Below, one piece after another: positions 1 to 9,112 of a stretch of 64,000 nucleotides of DNA; position 1 is the first letter of the stretch, and each line of letters opens with the position of its first letter. This stretch comes from Halobacteriovoraceae bacterium (GTDB lineage: Bacteria > Bdellovibrionota > Bacteriovoracia > Bacteriovoracales > Bacteriovoracaceae). The stretch is from NCBI GenBank assembly GCA_020635135.1, contig JACKAJ010000016.1:1-64000 (forward strand). The letters run 5' to 3'. Below the pieces are notes generated by a model. The model was not told where the DNA came from. It did not search any database and saw only the letters and a list, made by a program, of their open reading frames with translations. The position numbers and the translations under genes are program-made.

Positions 1-1
1 C

Positions 2-196
2 CTCGATGCTGTTTTGGCCATGACTGGCCATAAAGACCTAAAACTTGCTGACCATTATTCTAAATGCACTGAGGATGATCAGAAGAACTTTTCTAAGATG
101 ATTATGAAACACATCAGAAAAGAACTTAAAGAGAATCCTGAAAATGACATGAATTTTGGGAATGTTATTAGGTTCAAAAATTCAAAATTAGGCTAG
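2..196 (+). CDS. Tyrosine recombinase/phage-type integrase, C-terminal fragment (gene cut by window edge)
   Basis: The reading frame is open from the first bases of the window to a TAG at 194-196, so only the 3' end of the gene is present. The stretch GHKDLKLADHYSK resembles the end of the catalytic domain of tyrosine recombinases: a GH that holds a conserved catalytic histidine, followed by a tyrosine in the position of the nucleophile that attacks DNA. About 40 lysine-rich residues follow it. The catalytic arginines would lie upstream, outside the window. Whether this is an integrase of a mobile island or a housekeeping recombinase cannot be decided here. A good terminator follows at 230-260. 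Confidence 0.7.
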   Translation, partial: LDAVLAMTGHKDLKLADHYSKCTEDDQKNFSKMIMKHIRKELKENPENDMNFGNVIRFKNSKLG

Positions 197-229
197 TTTG
201 TGTTAAAAATTGATAGAAAAGTCGGTAAA

Positions 230-260
230 AGTCGGTAAACGGCACTTACCGACTCTTTTT
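230..260 (+). terminator. Intrinsic terminator after the recombinase gene
   Basis: AGTCGGTAA (230-238) and TTACCGACT (246-254) form a perfect 9-bp stem with a 7-nt loop. A run of T follows to 260. It separates the recombinase from mutM. Confidence 0.8.
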
Positions 261-290
261 AACTAATAATTTCAATAGGATAGACACAAA

Positions 291-1094
291 TTGCCCGAAC
301 TACCCGAAGTCCAAACCATTCGCAATCAACTACGCTCCTACCTCCCCCTCACAATTGAGCGGATCAAGAGATCTCCTGAGCTCAAGCAAAACATCTTGCA
401 CACCAAAATCCCAAAGAACATTGTGGGAGCGACACTCAAGCGCATTAAAAGCCATGGCAAGCTAATGATTTTTGATCTTGGTGACTTGTATCTCTTAAGT
501 CACTTAGGAATGAGTGGCTCTTGGATTATCTCTAAAGAAAAACTCAAAGATAAACACCTCCACCTACAATTAGACTGCGGAAAATATTTCTTAAGTTATG
601 TGGACCCCAGAAGATTTGGGCATATGTACTTTGTCGATAAAAAAGGAAAAGATGAATATCTCAAACGCTTAGGTGTCGACATCTCTTCAGAAGCCTTCAC
701 AGATGATTACGTGTGGGAGTGTTTGCAAAAAGGGGCCAACCGCGAGATCAAACCCTTTCTTCTCGATCAAAAATATTTTGCTGGTTCAGGAAACTACATC
801 GCCAATGAAGTTTGCATTCGCGCAGGCTTAATACCCGATCGAATTTGCAAGACTCTCAAAATCGAGGATGCTAAAAAAATCAAACAAGCATTTCACTCAG
901 TTTTAGAGGGATCACTAAAAAATAATGGCGTCACATTCAGTGGTGGCTATCGCGATGCTTTTGGAGAGGCAGGAAAAGGAGTTCAAAACCTGGTCGTCTT
1001 TCATCAAGAAAACTGCGGTCTCTGCGGCACAAAAGTGAGAAAGGTCATGCTCAAAGGGCGCGGAACGTTTTATTGCCCCCTCTGCCAGAGTTAA
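291..1094 (+). CDS. mutM: Formamidopyrimidine-DNA glycosylase
   Basis: This is the bifunctional base-excision repair enzyme that removes 8-oxoguanine and formamidopyrimidines and nicks the abasic site. The protein begins M-PELPEV: Pro2 is the catalytic N-terminal imine former and Glu3 the acid/base. Lys57 sits in HGKL, as in the family. The C-terminal zinc finger has C242-C245 and C262-C265, with the conserved arginine R257 in KGRGT. The length (267 aa) is normal. The start is a TTG at 291, fixed by the need for Pro at position 2; an AGGA lies at 277-280. The gene follows the recombinase terminator and so is probably transcribed from its own promoter in the short gap. Confidence 0.97.
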   Translation: MPELPEVQTIRNQLRSYLPLTIERIKRSPELKQNILHTKIPKNIVGATLKRIKSHGKLMIFDLGDLYLLSHLGMSGSWIISKEKLKDKHLHLQLDCGKYFLSYVDPRRFGHMYFVDKKGKDEYLKRLGVDISSEAFTDDYVWECLQKGANREIKPFLLDQKYFAGSGNYIANEVCIRAGLIPDRICKTLKIEDAKKIKQAFHSVLEGSLKNNGVTFSGGYRDAFGEAGKGVQNLVVFHQENCGLCGTKVRKVMLKGRGTFYCPLCQS

Positions 1095-1116
1095 TCTCTT
1101 TGTTATAATAAAACAA

Positions 1117-2352
1117 ATGAAATTATTATGTTTTCTCCTCTTAAGTTATTCATTCAGTAGCTTTGCCAGCAAAGATGGTTTTCCTAATATTGAAATAAAA
1201 GTTGAAGACTTTGAAGTGGTGGTTGTTAAAAAAACTATCGACAACCTCGACATCAAAGGAAGGCTTCTCAAAGAAACCATGCGCTGGAACCGCGGGGCCT
1301 ACAATATTCTCTTTCCTGAAATCGTCGTTGATCTAGTCGTCCCCAGCTTCAGTGGTTTAAATCTTACCAGTAAGTATAAAGGAGTTAGTCGAAACCTTTA
1401 TACTTTCAATCAATTTAATCGCGTCACTTTTTATTATTCTCTCTTTGAGTCCAATCAAATTGAAATTTTCAGAGACAACAAACTCATCGCCAATGTTTAC
1501 GTCATTTATAAAGGAAAAGAAAAAAAACATCACATCGACTACAGTTGTGATCGCTACGACGTGCAATTTATTGGGCTCAACAACTATCCCCTCTCTGCCC
1601 AGTGTTACATTGTCACCTATGGTGATTTTGGAAAAGAAAAAAATATCTTAAAAATTGCTTTTACAGTGCCACATGTTCAACTTCCCAATGGAAGCACACC
1701 ACCTTTTTTAGTCGAACTCGAAAGGCCCATGACTTTAAGCCAAACTCTTTTTGATCCTCTTAAAAATGAAGAAGTTCCCTTTCGCATTTCGGCTGAGTTT
1801 GGAATTCGCTCCAAACGCTTAAAAACGGCGATTGGGTTTGGTCCCTATGACTTTGCTCTCATTGATAAGGGCGAATCCATTCGAAGGCCCACTGTGCCCC
1901 TCATGCTCTATGCTAACTTTCAACTTAGCCCCGATAAATCCTTTCGTATGTTCAATGCCATGATTTATAACGAATCCTACTTCAACAATGCCGGTTTTTA
2001 CTATGCCTATACCAATAGCTCACTAGACAATCGCCTGCTCATCACGCCTCTTCTTGGTCTTCAAAGTATTAATATCAAAAATCACTTAAGTAAAAGAAGT
2101 TTTTCTGATTTCATTGGCCCTCAAGGAGTCGAGTTTATTTGGAATCACGCTTTTGATATACCTGGATACATTGTAGGGATGGGGCTTTTCATCGCCCCTG
2201 GGAGCAATGTCGATTATAAAAACATGTGGATTCGTTGGGGAAAAAAATACTTTTGGGAACTCAACTACCTCTCCTATCGAAACGACGAAGAAGAGCTCTT
2301 TACTAAGTCTTGGGGAGTCTCTATTGGAATTCCTTTCTTTCAATTATTTTAA
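1117..2352 (+). CDS. Secreted protein of unknown function, probable outer-membrane beta-barrel
   Basis: I recognise no family. The N-terminus (MKLLCFLLLSYSFSSFAS) is a short signal peptide with a likely cleavage after FAS. The C-terminal half has alternating aromatic/hydrophobic strands (for example around residues 235-400), and the last residue is Phe (IPFFQLF), typical of BAM-assembled barrels. The N-terminal half is rich in Tyr, Phe and Lys and may be a periplasmic domain. It lies 22 bp after mutM and may be co-transcribed. Its end overlaps the end of the convergent EamA gene by 9 bp. Confidence 0.6.
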   Translation: MKLLCFLLLSYSFSSFASKDGFPNIEIKVEDFEVVVVKKTIDNLDIKGRLLKETMRWNRGAYNILFPEIVVDLVVPSFSGLNLTSKYKGVSRNLYTFNQFNRVTFYYSLFESNQIEIFRDNKLIANVYVIYKGKEKKHHIDYSCDRYDVQFIGLNNYPLSAQCYIVTYGDFGKEKNILKIAFTVPHVQLPNGSTPPFLVELERPMTLSQTLFDPLKNEEVPFRISAEFGIRSKRLKTAIGFGPYDFALIDKGESIRRPTVPLMLYANFQLSPDKSFRMFNAMIYNESYFNNAGFYYAYTNSSLDNRLLITPLLGLQSINIKNHLSKRSFSDFIGPQGVEFIWNHAFDIPGYIVGMGLFIAPGSNVDYKNMWIRWGKKYFWELNYLSYRNDEEELFTKSWGVSIGIPFFQLF

Positions 2353-3228
2353 TGAATACAATACTGAAACAAAGATAATCACACTGGCGCCGATCTTATA
2401 GAGCGTAATACTCTCCCCGAGTAAAAAATAAGCAAACAACGCCGCCACTACGGGTTGAAGGTAAATAAACAAAGAGAGCTTTAAGGGATCAACTTTTCTC
2501 ACCACCCAATTATTGAGAAAATAAGTCGCCAGCGTTCCTCCAAAAACACTAAAAAGAAAAGCTTCAAGATAAGGAAATTGGAAAAGAAGCTCACGGTTAA
2601 TTTCAAAATAACTGCTACCAAGAGGAATCAGCAACAATCCTCCCACTAAAAATATCAATGCTGAGCCGAGAGTGACGGGGAAGTCCGTAAAGAGATCCTT
2701 AGAAAGTGAAATAAAGACTCCAAGTGAGAGACAGGCCATTAAAAGACATATGTCTCCCAATAAAGATTTGTTTTCCCAGTGGAGTATACTTTCACTTTTT
2801 AAGATTAAGACTCCTATTACGGCACCAATAATGCCAATGATTTTATCTTGGGTAAGCGTAATTTGATTTCTCAAAAAAGAAACAAAGAGAGTAAATAGAG
2901 GAATCGACACAGAGACGATTGAAGCATTCACAGCTCCTGAGTATTTTATTCCCCACATAAAAAGTGATTGCCCAAGCCCGACACCGGTAAACCCACACAA
3001 AAAAATCAAGAACAAATGCTTTTTATGAAAATGATAGGCTCTTTTTTTTAGAAAAAAGCTGATCACGAGAAGACTGGTCCCGGCGATCAAAAAGCGAACA
3101 CAAGAAAAACCAAACGGATCCATCACCATCAAAGAATACTTTGATGTTATAAAATTAAACCCGAATAAAAATTGAATAAATATTAAAACGAGAGGGATAT
3201 AAAGGGGTTGTTTGGCATCAGTATTCAT
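2344..3228 (-). CDS. EamA-family drug/metabolite transporter
   Basis: A 294-aa polytopic inner-membrane protein with about ten hydrophobic segments and the internal two-fold repeat of the DMT/EamA superfamily: FGFNFITSKYSL early in the first half, and the second-repeat end FLLGESITLYKIGASVIIF. The substrate is unknown; relatives export amino acids, nucleobases or drugs. It is the last gene of the thyA-folA-eamA operon, overlapping folA by 4 bp (ATGA), so translation is probably coupled. Confidence 0.85.
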   Translation of the reverse strand: MNTDAKQPLYIPLVLIFIQFLFGFNFITSKYSLMVMDPFGFSCVRFLIAGTSLLVISFFLKKRAYHFHKKHLFLIFLCGFTGVGLGQSLFMWGIKYSGAVNASIVSVSIPLFTLFVSFLRNQITLTQDKIIGIIGAVIGVLILKSESILHWENKSLLGDICLLMACLSLGVFISLSKDLFTDFPVTLGSALIFLVGGLLLIPLGSSYFEINRELLFQFPYLEAFLFSVFGGTLATYFLNNWVVRKVDPLKLSLFIYLQPVVAALFAYFLLGESITLYKIGASVIIFVSVLYSLK

Positions 3229-3719
3229 TTTCTTTGTAAAACTTGAAAGCTCCAGTCGTAATCGTTGTCATTATCAGCATTATAAAATTTTTCTTCTAAA
3301 ATTTCCCAGCGGTCAAAATTAATTGGAGGAAAAAAAGCATCACCCTGAACTTCAGAGAGGACAGTGGTGAGATAAATCTTTGTAACTTTCTCTAAAAATG
3401 CATGATAGAGACTGGCCCCTCCAATCAAAAAAGCTTCTGTTTCCTTTCTCGCCTTGAGGTTTTTTTCGACTTCATCCCAGTCGTGAACATATATTAAATC
3501 GGGATGATCACTTTTTAAATCCTGCTTGCTCAACACCACGCTCACTCGTCCAGGAAGTGGTCTGCCGATCGACTGATAAGTTTTTCTTCCCATAATCATG
3601 GCGTGACCCATGGTGATCTTTTTAAAATTTTGAAGATCGCCTTTCAAGTGCCACGGCAATTTATTGTCGATACCAATAACGTTGTTAAGTGAACGCGCTA
3701 CGATCAGTGAATAAATCAA
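3225..3719 (-). CDS. folA: Dihydrofolate reductase
   Basis: Reduces dihydrofolate to tetrahydrofolate with NADPH. The N-terminus IYSLIVARSLNNVIG, the LPWHL loop and the active-site acid D28 in KGDLQNFK are diagnostic, as are MGRKTYQSIGRPLPGR (NADPH-binding loop) and IGGASLY. The length of 164 aa is standard. It overlaps thyA upstream and the EamA gene downstream by 4 bp each. The pairing with thyA is functional: ThyA oxidises methylene-tetrahydrofolate to dihydrofolate, which FolA recycles. Confidence 0.97.
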   Translation of the reverse strand: MIYSLIVARSLNNVIGIDNKLPWHLKGDLQNFKKITMGHAMIMGRKTYQSIGRPLPGRVSVVLSKQDLKSDHPDLIYVHDWDEVEKNLKARKETEAFLIGGASLYHAFLEKVTKIYLTTVLSEVQGDAFFPPINFDRWEILEEKFYNADNDNDYDWSFQVLQRK

Positions 3720-4510
3720 ACGGCTACCGCCGCTTTGATGTGTGGATGAGGGTTGTAGTCCAATAATTCAAAATCCTCAAAGCGAAAGTCATCAATATTT
3801 TTAACATCTGGGTTGATCTTTAAAGTTGGCAAGCTCTTGGGCTCGCGGCTCAATTGCAACTTCGCTTGATCTAGGTGATTAGAATACAAGTGAGCATCAC
3901 CAAATGTGTGAACGAAATCGCCAAGCTCCAACCCTGTGACTTGCGCCACCATCATCGTCAGTAAAGCGTAAGAGGCGATATTAAAGGGGACTCCTAAAAA
4001 GATATCGGCTGATCTTTGATAGAGTTGGCAAGAGAGCTTATTGTCGGCGACATAAAATTGAAACATGGTATGACAAGGAGGTAGCGCCATTTTCTCAATC
4101 TCCCCAACGTTCCAAGAATTCACAATCAATCTTCTAGAGTCGGGGTTTTCTTTGATCATTTTTATCACATTCGCAATTTGATCCACACTCTTTCCCGAAG
4201 GCGTGGGCCAGCTTCGCCACTGCACTCCGTACACCGGTCCCAACTCTCCACTTTCATCGGCCCATTCGTCCCAAATCCGAACCCCGTGGTCTTTGAGATA
4301 GCTAATATTGCTTTGACCTTTTAAAAACCACAGTAGCTCATAGATCACCGACTTGGTGTGAATTTTTTTAGTGGTGACGAGTGGAAAACCTTTACTTAAA
4401 TCAAAGCGCATTTGATGACCAAAAAGCGAATACGTCCCAGTTCCGGTGCGGTCCTCTTTGGTCGTCCCCTCTTCGAGAACCTTTTTCATCAAATTTAAAT
4501 ATTGTTTCAT
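3716..4510 (-). CDS. thyA: Thymidylate synthase
   Basis: Methylates dUMP to dTMP using methylene-tetrahydrofolate. From the chosen start the protein is 264 aa, the length of E. coli ThyA, and the nucleophile falls at C146 in LPPCHTMFQFY, the same number as in E. coli. DRTGTGT (20-26), the RRLIVNSWN segment and the HLYSNH end region are also present. A longer reading frame reaches 4555, but the ATG at 4510 is preceded by GGAG at proper spacing and begins MKQYLNLMKKVLEEG as in the family. First gene of the operon with folA and an EamA transporter. Confidence 0.97.
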   Translation of the reverse strand: MKQYLNLMKKVLEEGTTKEDRTGTGTYSLFGHQMRFDLSKGFPLVTTKKIHTKSVIYELLWFLKGQSNISYLKDHGVRIWDEWADESGELGPVYGVQWRSWPTPSGKSVDQIANVIKMIKENPDSRRLIVNSWNVGEIEKMALPPCHTMFQFYVADNKLSCQLYQRSADIFLGVPFNIASYALLTMMVAQVTGLELGDFVHTFGDAHLYSNHLDQAKLQLSREPKSLPTLKINPDVKNIDDFRFEDFELLDYNPHPHIKAAVAV

Positions 4511-4587
4511 GATAGCTCCGAGCGATTTTTGATTTTGTACTATTATTTCATTCACGCTATTGTTTTGTTAAGGGATAATATCAAATT

Positions 4588-5769
4588 ATGAACAGTGTCA
4601 AAAGCGGTCTCGATCATTTTCACCAATTAAAAGCCGAAAAATACCCAGGAAATATCGGGTTACTCTGTCACGCAGCTTCCGTGGACTCAAATCTTGAGCA
4701 TGCCATCAAAGTTTTTGATAAAAAATTCGGAAACAGACTAACTAAAATTTTTTCACCACAGCATGGATTAGTGGGCGACGTTCAAGACAATATGGTGGAA
4801 TCTCCGCATTTTGATCATCCCTATTTCAAACGCCCTGTCTATTCTCTTTACTCTGAAACCAGAATTCCTACGGCCGAGATGCTCAATGATATCGATATCG
4901 TCTTTGTGGATCTCCAAGATGTGGGTTGCCGCATTTATACTTATATTTATTCCATGGCCTTAATGTTGGAAAGTTGTGCGACTAAAGGAATTAAGCTCGT
5001 AGTGCTCGATCGCCCCAATCCCATTAATGGTGTCGATCTTGAAGGCAATATTCTCGATACCAATTTCAAATCTTTTGTTGGCCTCTATCCCCTTCCTATT
5101 CGTCACGGGATGACCATTGGAGAAATTGCCCATTTTGTAAATGCATATTCCTGTGAGCAGAAATGTGATTTAGAAATTATTTCCATGATTGGCTGGAAAC
5201 GAAAAATGAGTTTTGAAGAGACAAAACTTCCTTGGGTTCTTCCCTCTCCAAACTTGGCTACCGTTCAAGCCGCTTATACTTTTCCTGGCACTGTTCTTTT
5301 TGAAGGAACAAATATCTCTGAAGGGCGAGGAACGACGATTAGTCTTGAAATTATAGGACACCCGAAGATTGAACCCTATAGTTTTTTAGAAGAAATTGAA
5401 CCATCTATAAAAGAACTCTCCGGGGGATTTATCTTAAGACCTCTCATTTTTCTTCCTACCTTTCAAAAACATCATGGAAAAGCTTGTGGAGGTTTTCAAA
5501 TTCACGTCACTGACCGCTCGGTTTTTGAACCCTGGAAGTTGGGACAAGTCTTATGCCGAGAGCTCTACCATCACTTAGGTAGTGATTTTTCTTGGAAAGA
5601 GCCTCCGTATGAATATATCTACGACAAACATCCTATCGACGTCATCAATGGAACTGATCAATTGCGCTTGTGGGTTGAAAAACGGGGAAGTTTAGCAGAG
5701 CTTAAAAAAATAGAGTCCTCCCAATGGGAGGACTTTAACGTTCAAAGAAATCAATCACTATTGTATTAG
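4588..5769 (+). CDS. DUF1343 family protein, NamZ-type exo-beta-N-acetylmuramidase
   Basis: The motifs FSPQHGLVGDVQDNM, DVGCRIYTYIYSM, LDRPNPINGVDLEGN, PIRHGMTIGEIA and EGTNISEGRGTT are those of the DUF1343 family. Its characterised member NamZ removes terminal MurNAc from peptidoglycan fragments. The length of 393 aa is normal. No signal peptide is visible, unlike secreted NamZ, which suggests a cytoplasmic role in recycling cell-wall muropeptides, possibly prey-derived. It is transcribed divergently from thyA. Its last codons contain the terminator of the opposing subtilisin gene (5704-5734). Confidence 0.85.
   Translation: MNSVKSGLDHFHQLKAEKYPGNIGLLCHAASVDSNLEHAIKVFDKKFGNRLTKIFSPQHGLVGDVQDNMVESPHFDHPYFKRPVYSLYSETRIPTAEMLNDIDIVFVDLQDVGCRIYTYIYSMALMLESCATKGIKLVVLDRPNPINGVDLEGNILDTNFKSFVGLYPLPIRHGMTIGEIAHFVNAYSCEQKCDLEIISMIGWKRKMSFEETKLPWVLPSPNLATVQAAYTFPGTVLFEGTNISEGRGTTISLEIIGHPKIEPYSFLEEIEPSIKELSGGFILRPLIFLPTFQKHHGKACGGFQIHVTDRSVFEPWKLGQVLCRELYHHLGSDFSWKEPPYEYIYDKHPIDVINGTDQLRLWVEKRGSLAELKKIESSQWEDFNVQRNQSLLY
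5704..5734 (-). terminator. Terminator of the S8 peptidase gene, embedded in the NamZ coding sequence
   Basis: AGTCCTCCC (5714-5722) and GGGAGGACT (5726-5734) form a perfect 9-bp stem with a 3-nt loop. On the minus strand the hairpin is followed by CTATTTTTTT, a proper U-tract; on the plus strand no U-tract follows. It lies about 50 bp past the stop of the minus-strand peptidase gene. Confidence 0.8.
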
Positions 5770-5779
5770 TTAAAAATCT

Positions 5780-7285
5780 TTATTCTTTCTTTTTAAGATT
5801 ATCAACCATCTCGCGAACAGATTTCTCTAATTCTTTTTCTTCTTCAGGTGAAAGATCGATGAGATTAAACTCACTTCCAAGCAGTTGCTCGTTCTCTTCA
5901 TCTTTCTCAATCACTTCAATTTGAGGAACCTTATCAGAAGTACTGGATTGTGCTCGAGCAATAGCGTTTTCAACACTGACATTTTGAGACAATCTGGCAG
6001 CGACAATGGCCCGTCGATCGTTCACGATCCCAGCATGCTTTAATTTACCATTTAAATTCTCTTTAGAATCGATAGTTCCAATTAGAATTTCTTTCACTTG
6101 CTCACTTGTTAGCTCAGGATTTTCCTCTACGATTCGAGCAGCAACACCGGTCACGAAAGGCGCAGCCATGCTGGTTCCACTCATTTGAATCACATCAGAG
6201 TGTGTTCCGGTTGGAACTGAAGAGACAATTCCCACACCTGGTGCAGCGAGATCAACAAGCTTTTCACCAAAGTTAGAGAACTTAGCAAGTTTCACGTAGT
6301 CGATCGTGGCCCCAACAGTGATCACATTGGGCAAATTCACATTGGCAGGTGATGCTGGATAAATATCGTTATTGGATCCATCATTACCAGCAGCGAAGAC
6401 AAACAATGTATTGGGGTATTTATTAAGAACACTTGAAAGTTTATTCAATTGCATTTTAAAGAAAATACTTGCCGTTTTTAGCGATTGTTCATCGTTGGGC
6501 TTCTTTTGAAAAAGCACCAAATAAACGAGGTCAGTAATTTTTTTAATGGCATGATAAGAAGTTCCAAAAGATCCGTTAACAACGCGAACTTCTTGAGTCC
6601 CCACGTAAGAAAAAGCTGATTCCAACATCCCTGTTTGAAGTTCTGCCAGCATATCAAAAGCTTTTCTCATCAAAGTATCTCTAACTTTCATTTTCTTTTC
6701 TTTGATGACGCTTTTCTTTACTCCGGCATAATCTTTTCCCGCGTAAATCTCTTGAACTTTCATAGACTCGTTGTAAACCCAGCGAAGCAGCCCTTGCAGT
6801 TCCCCTGGTTCAGTGGGAAGAAGCTTAACGGCCATCAACTCACTGGTATTTAAGAACTGTGAGACAATCCCTGAAACGTGAGTCCCGTGAGCAAAGTTTC
6901 CAAAAATTCCCATTTCTTTGATAAAATCGGGATCGGCGCGCAAGGCCTCCATTTCAGTTTCTTCGGCTTGGGTAATGGTTCCAATAATTTTTTTAGTTTG
7001 AAGCTCTAAATAGCGAAATGGTTTATCAGTAAAAGTGTCGAGATACTTATAATTAATAACTTCTCCATTTTCGCCGGGGACGTTCCAACCATAAACATCG
7101 TCACGGTACTTGTTATTATCATCGTCGCGACGATTTCCTGGTATTTCTCCAGGGTTTTGCCACATCAAGCTTTCGAGCATTACGTGTTGGTAATCGACAC
7201 CAGAGTCGACAATCCCCACAATTGCACTAAAAGCTGAAAGGCTTTGAATGAAAATAAAAGATAAGATAAGTGATAGCTTTAGCAT
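5780..7285 (-). CDS. Secreted subtilisin-family (S8) serine protease
   Basis: A 501-aa endopeptidase with a signal peptide (MLKLSLILSFIFIQSLSAFSA). The catalytic triad is visible: D27 in GIVDSGVD, H133 in FAHGTHVSG, and S372 in MSGTSMAAPF; the oxyanion Asn is N301 in AAGND. The Asp lies only a few residues after the predicted cleavage site, so there is no propeptide of normal size. A long insertion separates His and the Asn region. An acidic tail (residues about 445-501, many Glu) follows the catalytic domain. It is a single-gene unit with its own terminator. Its role may be extracellular or periplasmic protein degradation. Confidence 0.93.
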   Translation of the reverse strand: MLKLSLILSFIFIQSLSAFSAIVGIVDSGVDYQHVMLESLMWQNPGEIPGNRRDDDNNKYRDDVYGWNVPGENGEVINYKYLDTFTDKPFRYLELQTKKIIGTITQAEETEMEALRADPDFIKEMGIFGNFAHGTHVSGIVSQFLNTSELMAVKLLPTEPGELQGLLRWVYNESMKVQEIYAGKDYAGVKKSVIKEKKMKVRDTLMRKAFDMLAELQTGMLESAFSYVGTQEVRVVNGSFGTSYHAIKKITDLVYLVLFQKKPNDEQSLKTASIFFKMQLNKLSSVLNKYPNTLFVFAAGNDGSNNDIYPASPANVNLPNVITVGATIDYVKLAKFSNFGEKLVDLAAPGVGIVSSVPTGTHSDVIQMSGTSMAAPFVTGVAARIVEENPELTSEQVKEILIGTIDSKENLNGKLKHAGIVNDRRAIVAARLSQNVSVENAIARAQSSTSDKVPQIEVIEKDEENEQLLGSEFNLIDLSPEEEKELEKSVREMVDNLKKKE

Positions 7286-7414
7286 ATAAACCTTCCCTGT
7301 TTTTGCTTTTTAATCCGTTAGTTAAATAATTTTGGAAAAGTTTATAGAATGAGTCAACTTTATAAAAAAGAAAGTAAGTCTTTATTAAGATACCTGACGG
7401 TTTTAGTTTACTAT

Positions 7415-7813
7415 TTATTTCCCTGAAGATTTCTCAGTGATAAGTGAAATATTTTCTTTTTTCTGCTTTTGAAGAATATCAAGAATATTAACGAGATTCT
7501 TATAGCGAACTTCTTCGTCAGCTCTGATATTGACCACAACAGTTTTTTCAAAGTTTTTAAGCTTGTCGGTCAATTCTGGAAAATCCATTTTTTCGCCATT
7601 AAAGGCCACTTCATCGGCCGTGAGTTCGATGGTAATCTCTTCGACCTTCTTAGTATTTCCCTCACCCTGTTCCGTTACAGGAAGCTTTAATAAAAGGGCA
7701 AACTCTTCTTTTTTGAACACGCTGGAGACTAGGAAGAAAATCAATAAAAGAAAAACAACGTCAATCAACGGTGTGAGATCAGGAGTTAAAAATTCTCGCG
7801 ATTTGCGGGCCAT
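7415..7813 (-). CDS. ExbD/TolR-family biopolymer transport protein
   Basis: The inner-membrane partner that couples the proton motive force to outer-membrane processes. It has one N-terminal transmembrane helix with the family motif DLTPLIDVVFLLLIFFLV, where D18 is the proton-carrying aspartate, followed by a small periplasmic domain (total 132 aa). It follows the ExbB/TolQ-like gene with a 2-bp gap. No TonB/TolA partner is adjacent, so whether the pair serves TonB, Tol or gliding-type machinery is open. Confidence 0.93.
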   Translation of the reverse strand: MARKSREFLTPDLTPLIDVVFLLLIFFLVSSVFKKEEFALLLKLPVTEQGEGNTKKVEEITIELTADEVAFNGEKMDFPELTDKLKNFEKTVVVNIRADEEVRYKNLVNILDILQKQKKENISLITEKSSGK

Positions 7814-7815
7814 AA

Positions 7816-8340
7816 TTAAAATGCCTTTGGAATTATTTTATTTTCCAACTTTGTTTCAATGGAATCCAAAATTTTGATCAAATAGTTGTAACCAATGAAG
7901 TGTGGAATCGCTACGATTAATCCCCCTACAGTCGTGACGAGCGCCATGGAAATTCCACCTGCAAATAATGAAGGATCATTGAGACCACGCTCAGAGATAA
8001 CTTCAAAGGCTGAAAGAATCCCTATAACTGTCCCTAAAAGGCCTAGAAGAGGCGCAATTGAAGCAATAATCTTAACGGTATTGAGTCCAAACTCTAAGGC
8101 CGTTATATGGTTTCCAATTTCATCTTTGAGAAGCTCATGCTTCAAGGTTTCCGACATTCCGGAATTACTAATTTTTCCTTTAAAGGAAGCAAGAATTTTT
8201 TCAGACCAACTTTCTATTTGATTTTTGTAGCTATAGATACTGATAATTTTCCACAATATTATCGTCATCCCAATAATGTTTAATAACACTAAGATGTACA
8301 TGATAAATCCACCTTCACTTATGTAATCAATCAAACGCAT
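7816..8340 (-). CDS. MotA/TolQ/ExbB proton-channel family protein
   Basis: A 174-aa membrane protein with an N-terminal helix (MYILVLLNIIGMTIILW), a cytoplasmic stretch, and two C-terminal helices containing IASIAPLLGLLGTVIGIL and SMALVTTVGGLIVAIP. These are the hallmark ExbB/TolQ segments, with conserved Thr/Pro residues lining the channel. It is shorter than E. coli ExbB (about 240 aa). It is co-transcribed with the ExbD-like gene just downstream. Confidence 0.93.
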   Translation of the reverse strand: MRLIDYISEGGFIMYILVLLNIIGMTIILWKIISIYSYKNQIESWSEKILASFKGKISNSGMSETLKHELLKDEIGNHITALEFGLNTVKIIASIAPLLGLLGTVIGILSAFEVISERGLNDPSLFAGGISMALVTTVGGLIVAIPHFIGYNYLIKILDSIETKLENKIIPKAF

Positions 8341-8443
8341 ATCTTCTCCTTAAAGAGCGCATCCTAATGAAGAAATACCCTCTTTCAAGATTGTACAGGT
8401 CATCAATTTCAAAGTAAATTTGACAGCAAAATTTTCAAAGATT

Positions 8444-9112
8444 TCAAGGCGACGAATTGGGCTCTTTCTTTTTGAAATAATATTTATTTACAAGATGGAC
8501 TAGGATAACAATCCCGATGACCGCAAATAAAATCAACTTAAATTCTTTAAGCTTTCCTAAAATGACTTTCCCATACCAGGCCACCAGCACCACTTGGGTC
8601 GGGACAGAAATTAAAGCGGCGAGACCATCGACCAGCAAAAATTTCCAAAACTCAACGCCCATCATCCCGCAGCTCATATGCCCTGGGAAACGAACCCCCG
8701 GGGTAAAGCGGAAGATACCACAAACCAACGCTCCGTATTTTTTATACCAGCGATCAACTTTTTGGAGATTTTTTTCTGAAATATGTTTTTTAAAAAACTT
8801 GGTTTCAAATATTTTTCTTCCAAAATATTTCCCAATAAAAAAGATGAGAATGTCACTAAGAAGAACGCCCATGAAACAAACCACCGATAAGGTCACGAGA
8901 TCCACACCAATTGCATCTGGACTCGGAGGGGGATAAATGCCTGGGTGCAAGGCCATGAAGGCAATAAAGCCACAGCTCACCAAGACTATTTCTTCGGGGA
9001 TCGGGAGTCCAAAACTACTCATCGTCATAAAGGCCACGACACCGACATAAACATAATAGGGAGAATAAGCGTATTGGATAAAAAATTGCGTGATGGTCTC
9101 TTCAGAAATCAT
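8444..9112 (-). CDS. DedA-family membrane protein
   Basis: A 222-aa polytopic membrane protein. It shows the DedA/SNARE-associated signature: FGLPIPEEIVLVSCGF near the N-terminus, GKYFGRK in the middle, and the FRFTPGVRFPGHMSCGMM motif with conserved arginines. DedA proteins are membrane transporters or scramblases implicated in undecaprenyl-phosphate or phospholipid handling and proton-motive-force homeostasis. Its start overlaps the end of the upstream SRPBCC gene by 4 bp. It is the last gene of a four-gene operon. Confidence 0.9.
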   Translation of the reverse strand: MISEETITQFFIQYAYSPYYVYVGVVAFMTMSSFGLPIPEEIVLVSCGFIAFMALHPGIYPPPSPDAIGVDLVTLSVVCFMGVLLSDILIFFIGKYFGRKIFETKFFKKHISEKNLQKVDRWYKKYGALVCGIFRFTPGVRFPGHMSCGMMGVEFWKFLLVDGLAALISVPTQVVLVAWYGKVILGKLKEFKLILFAVIGIVILVHLVNKYYFKKKEPNSSP

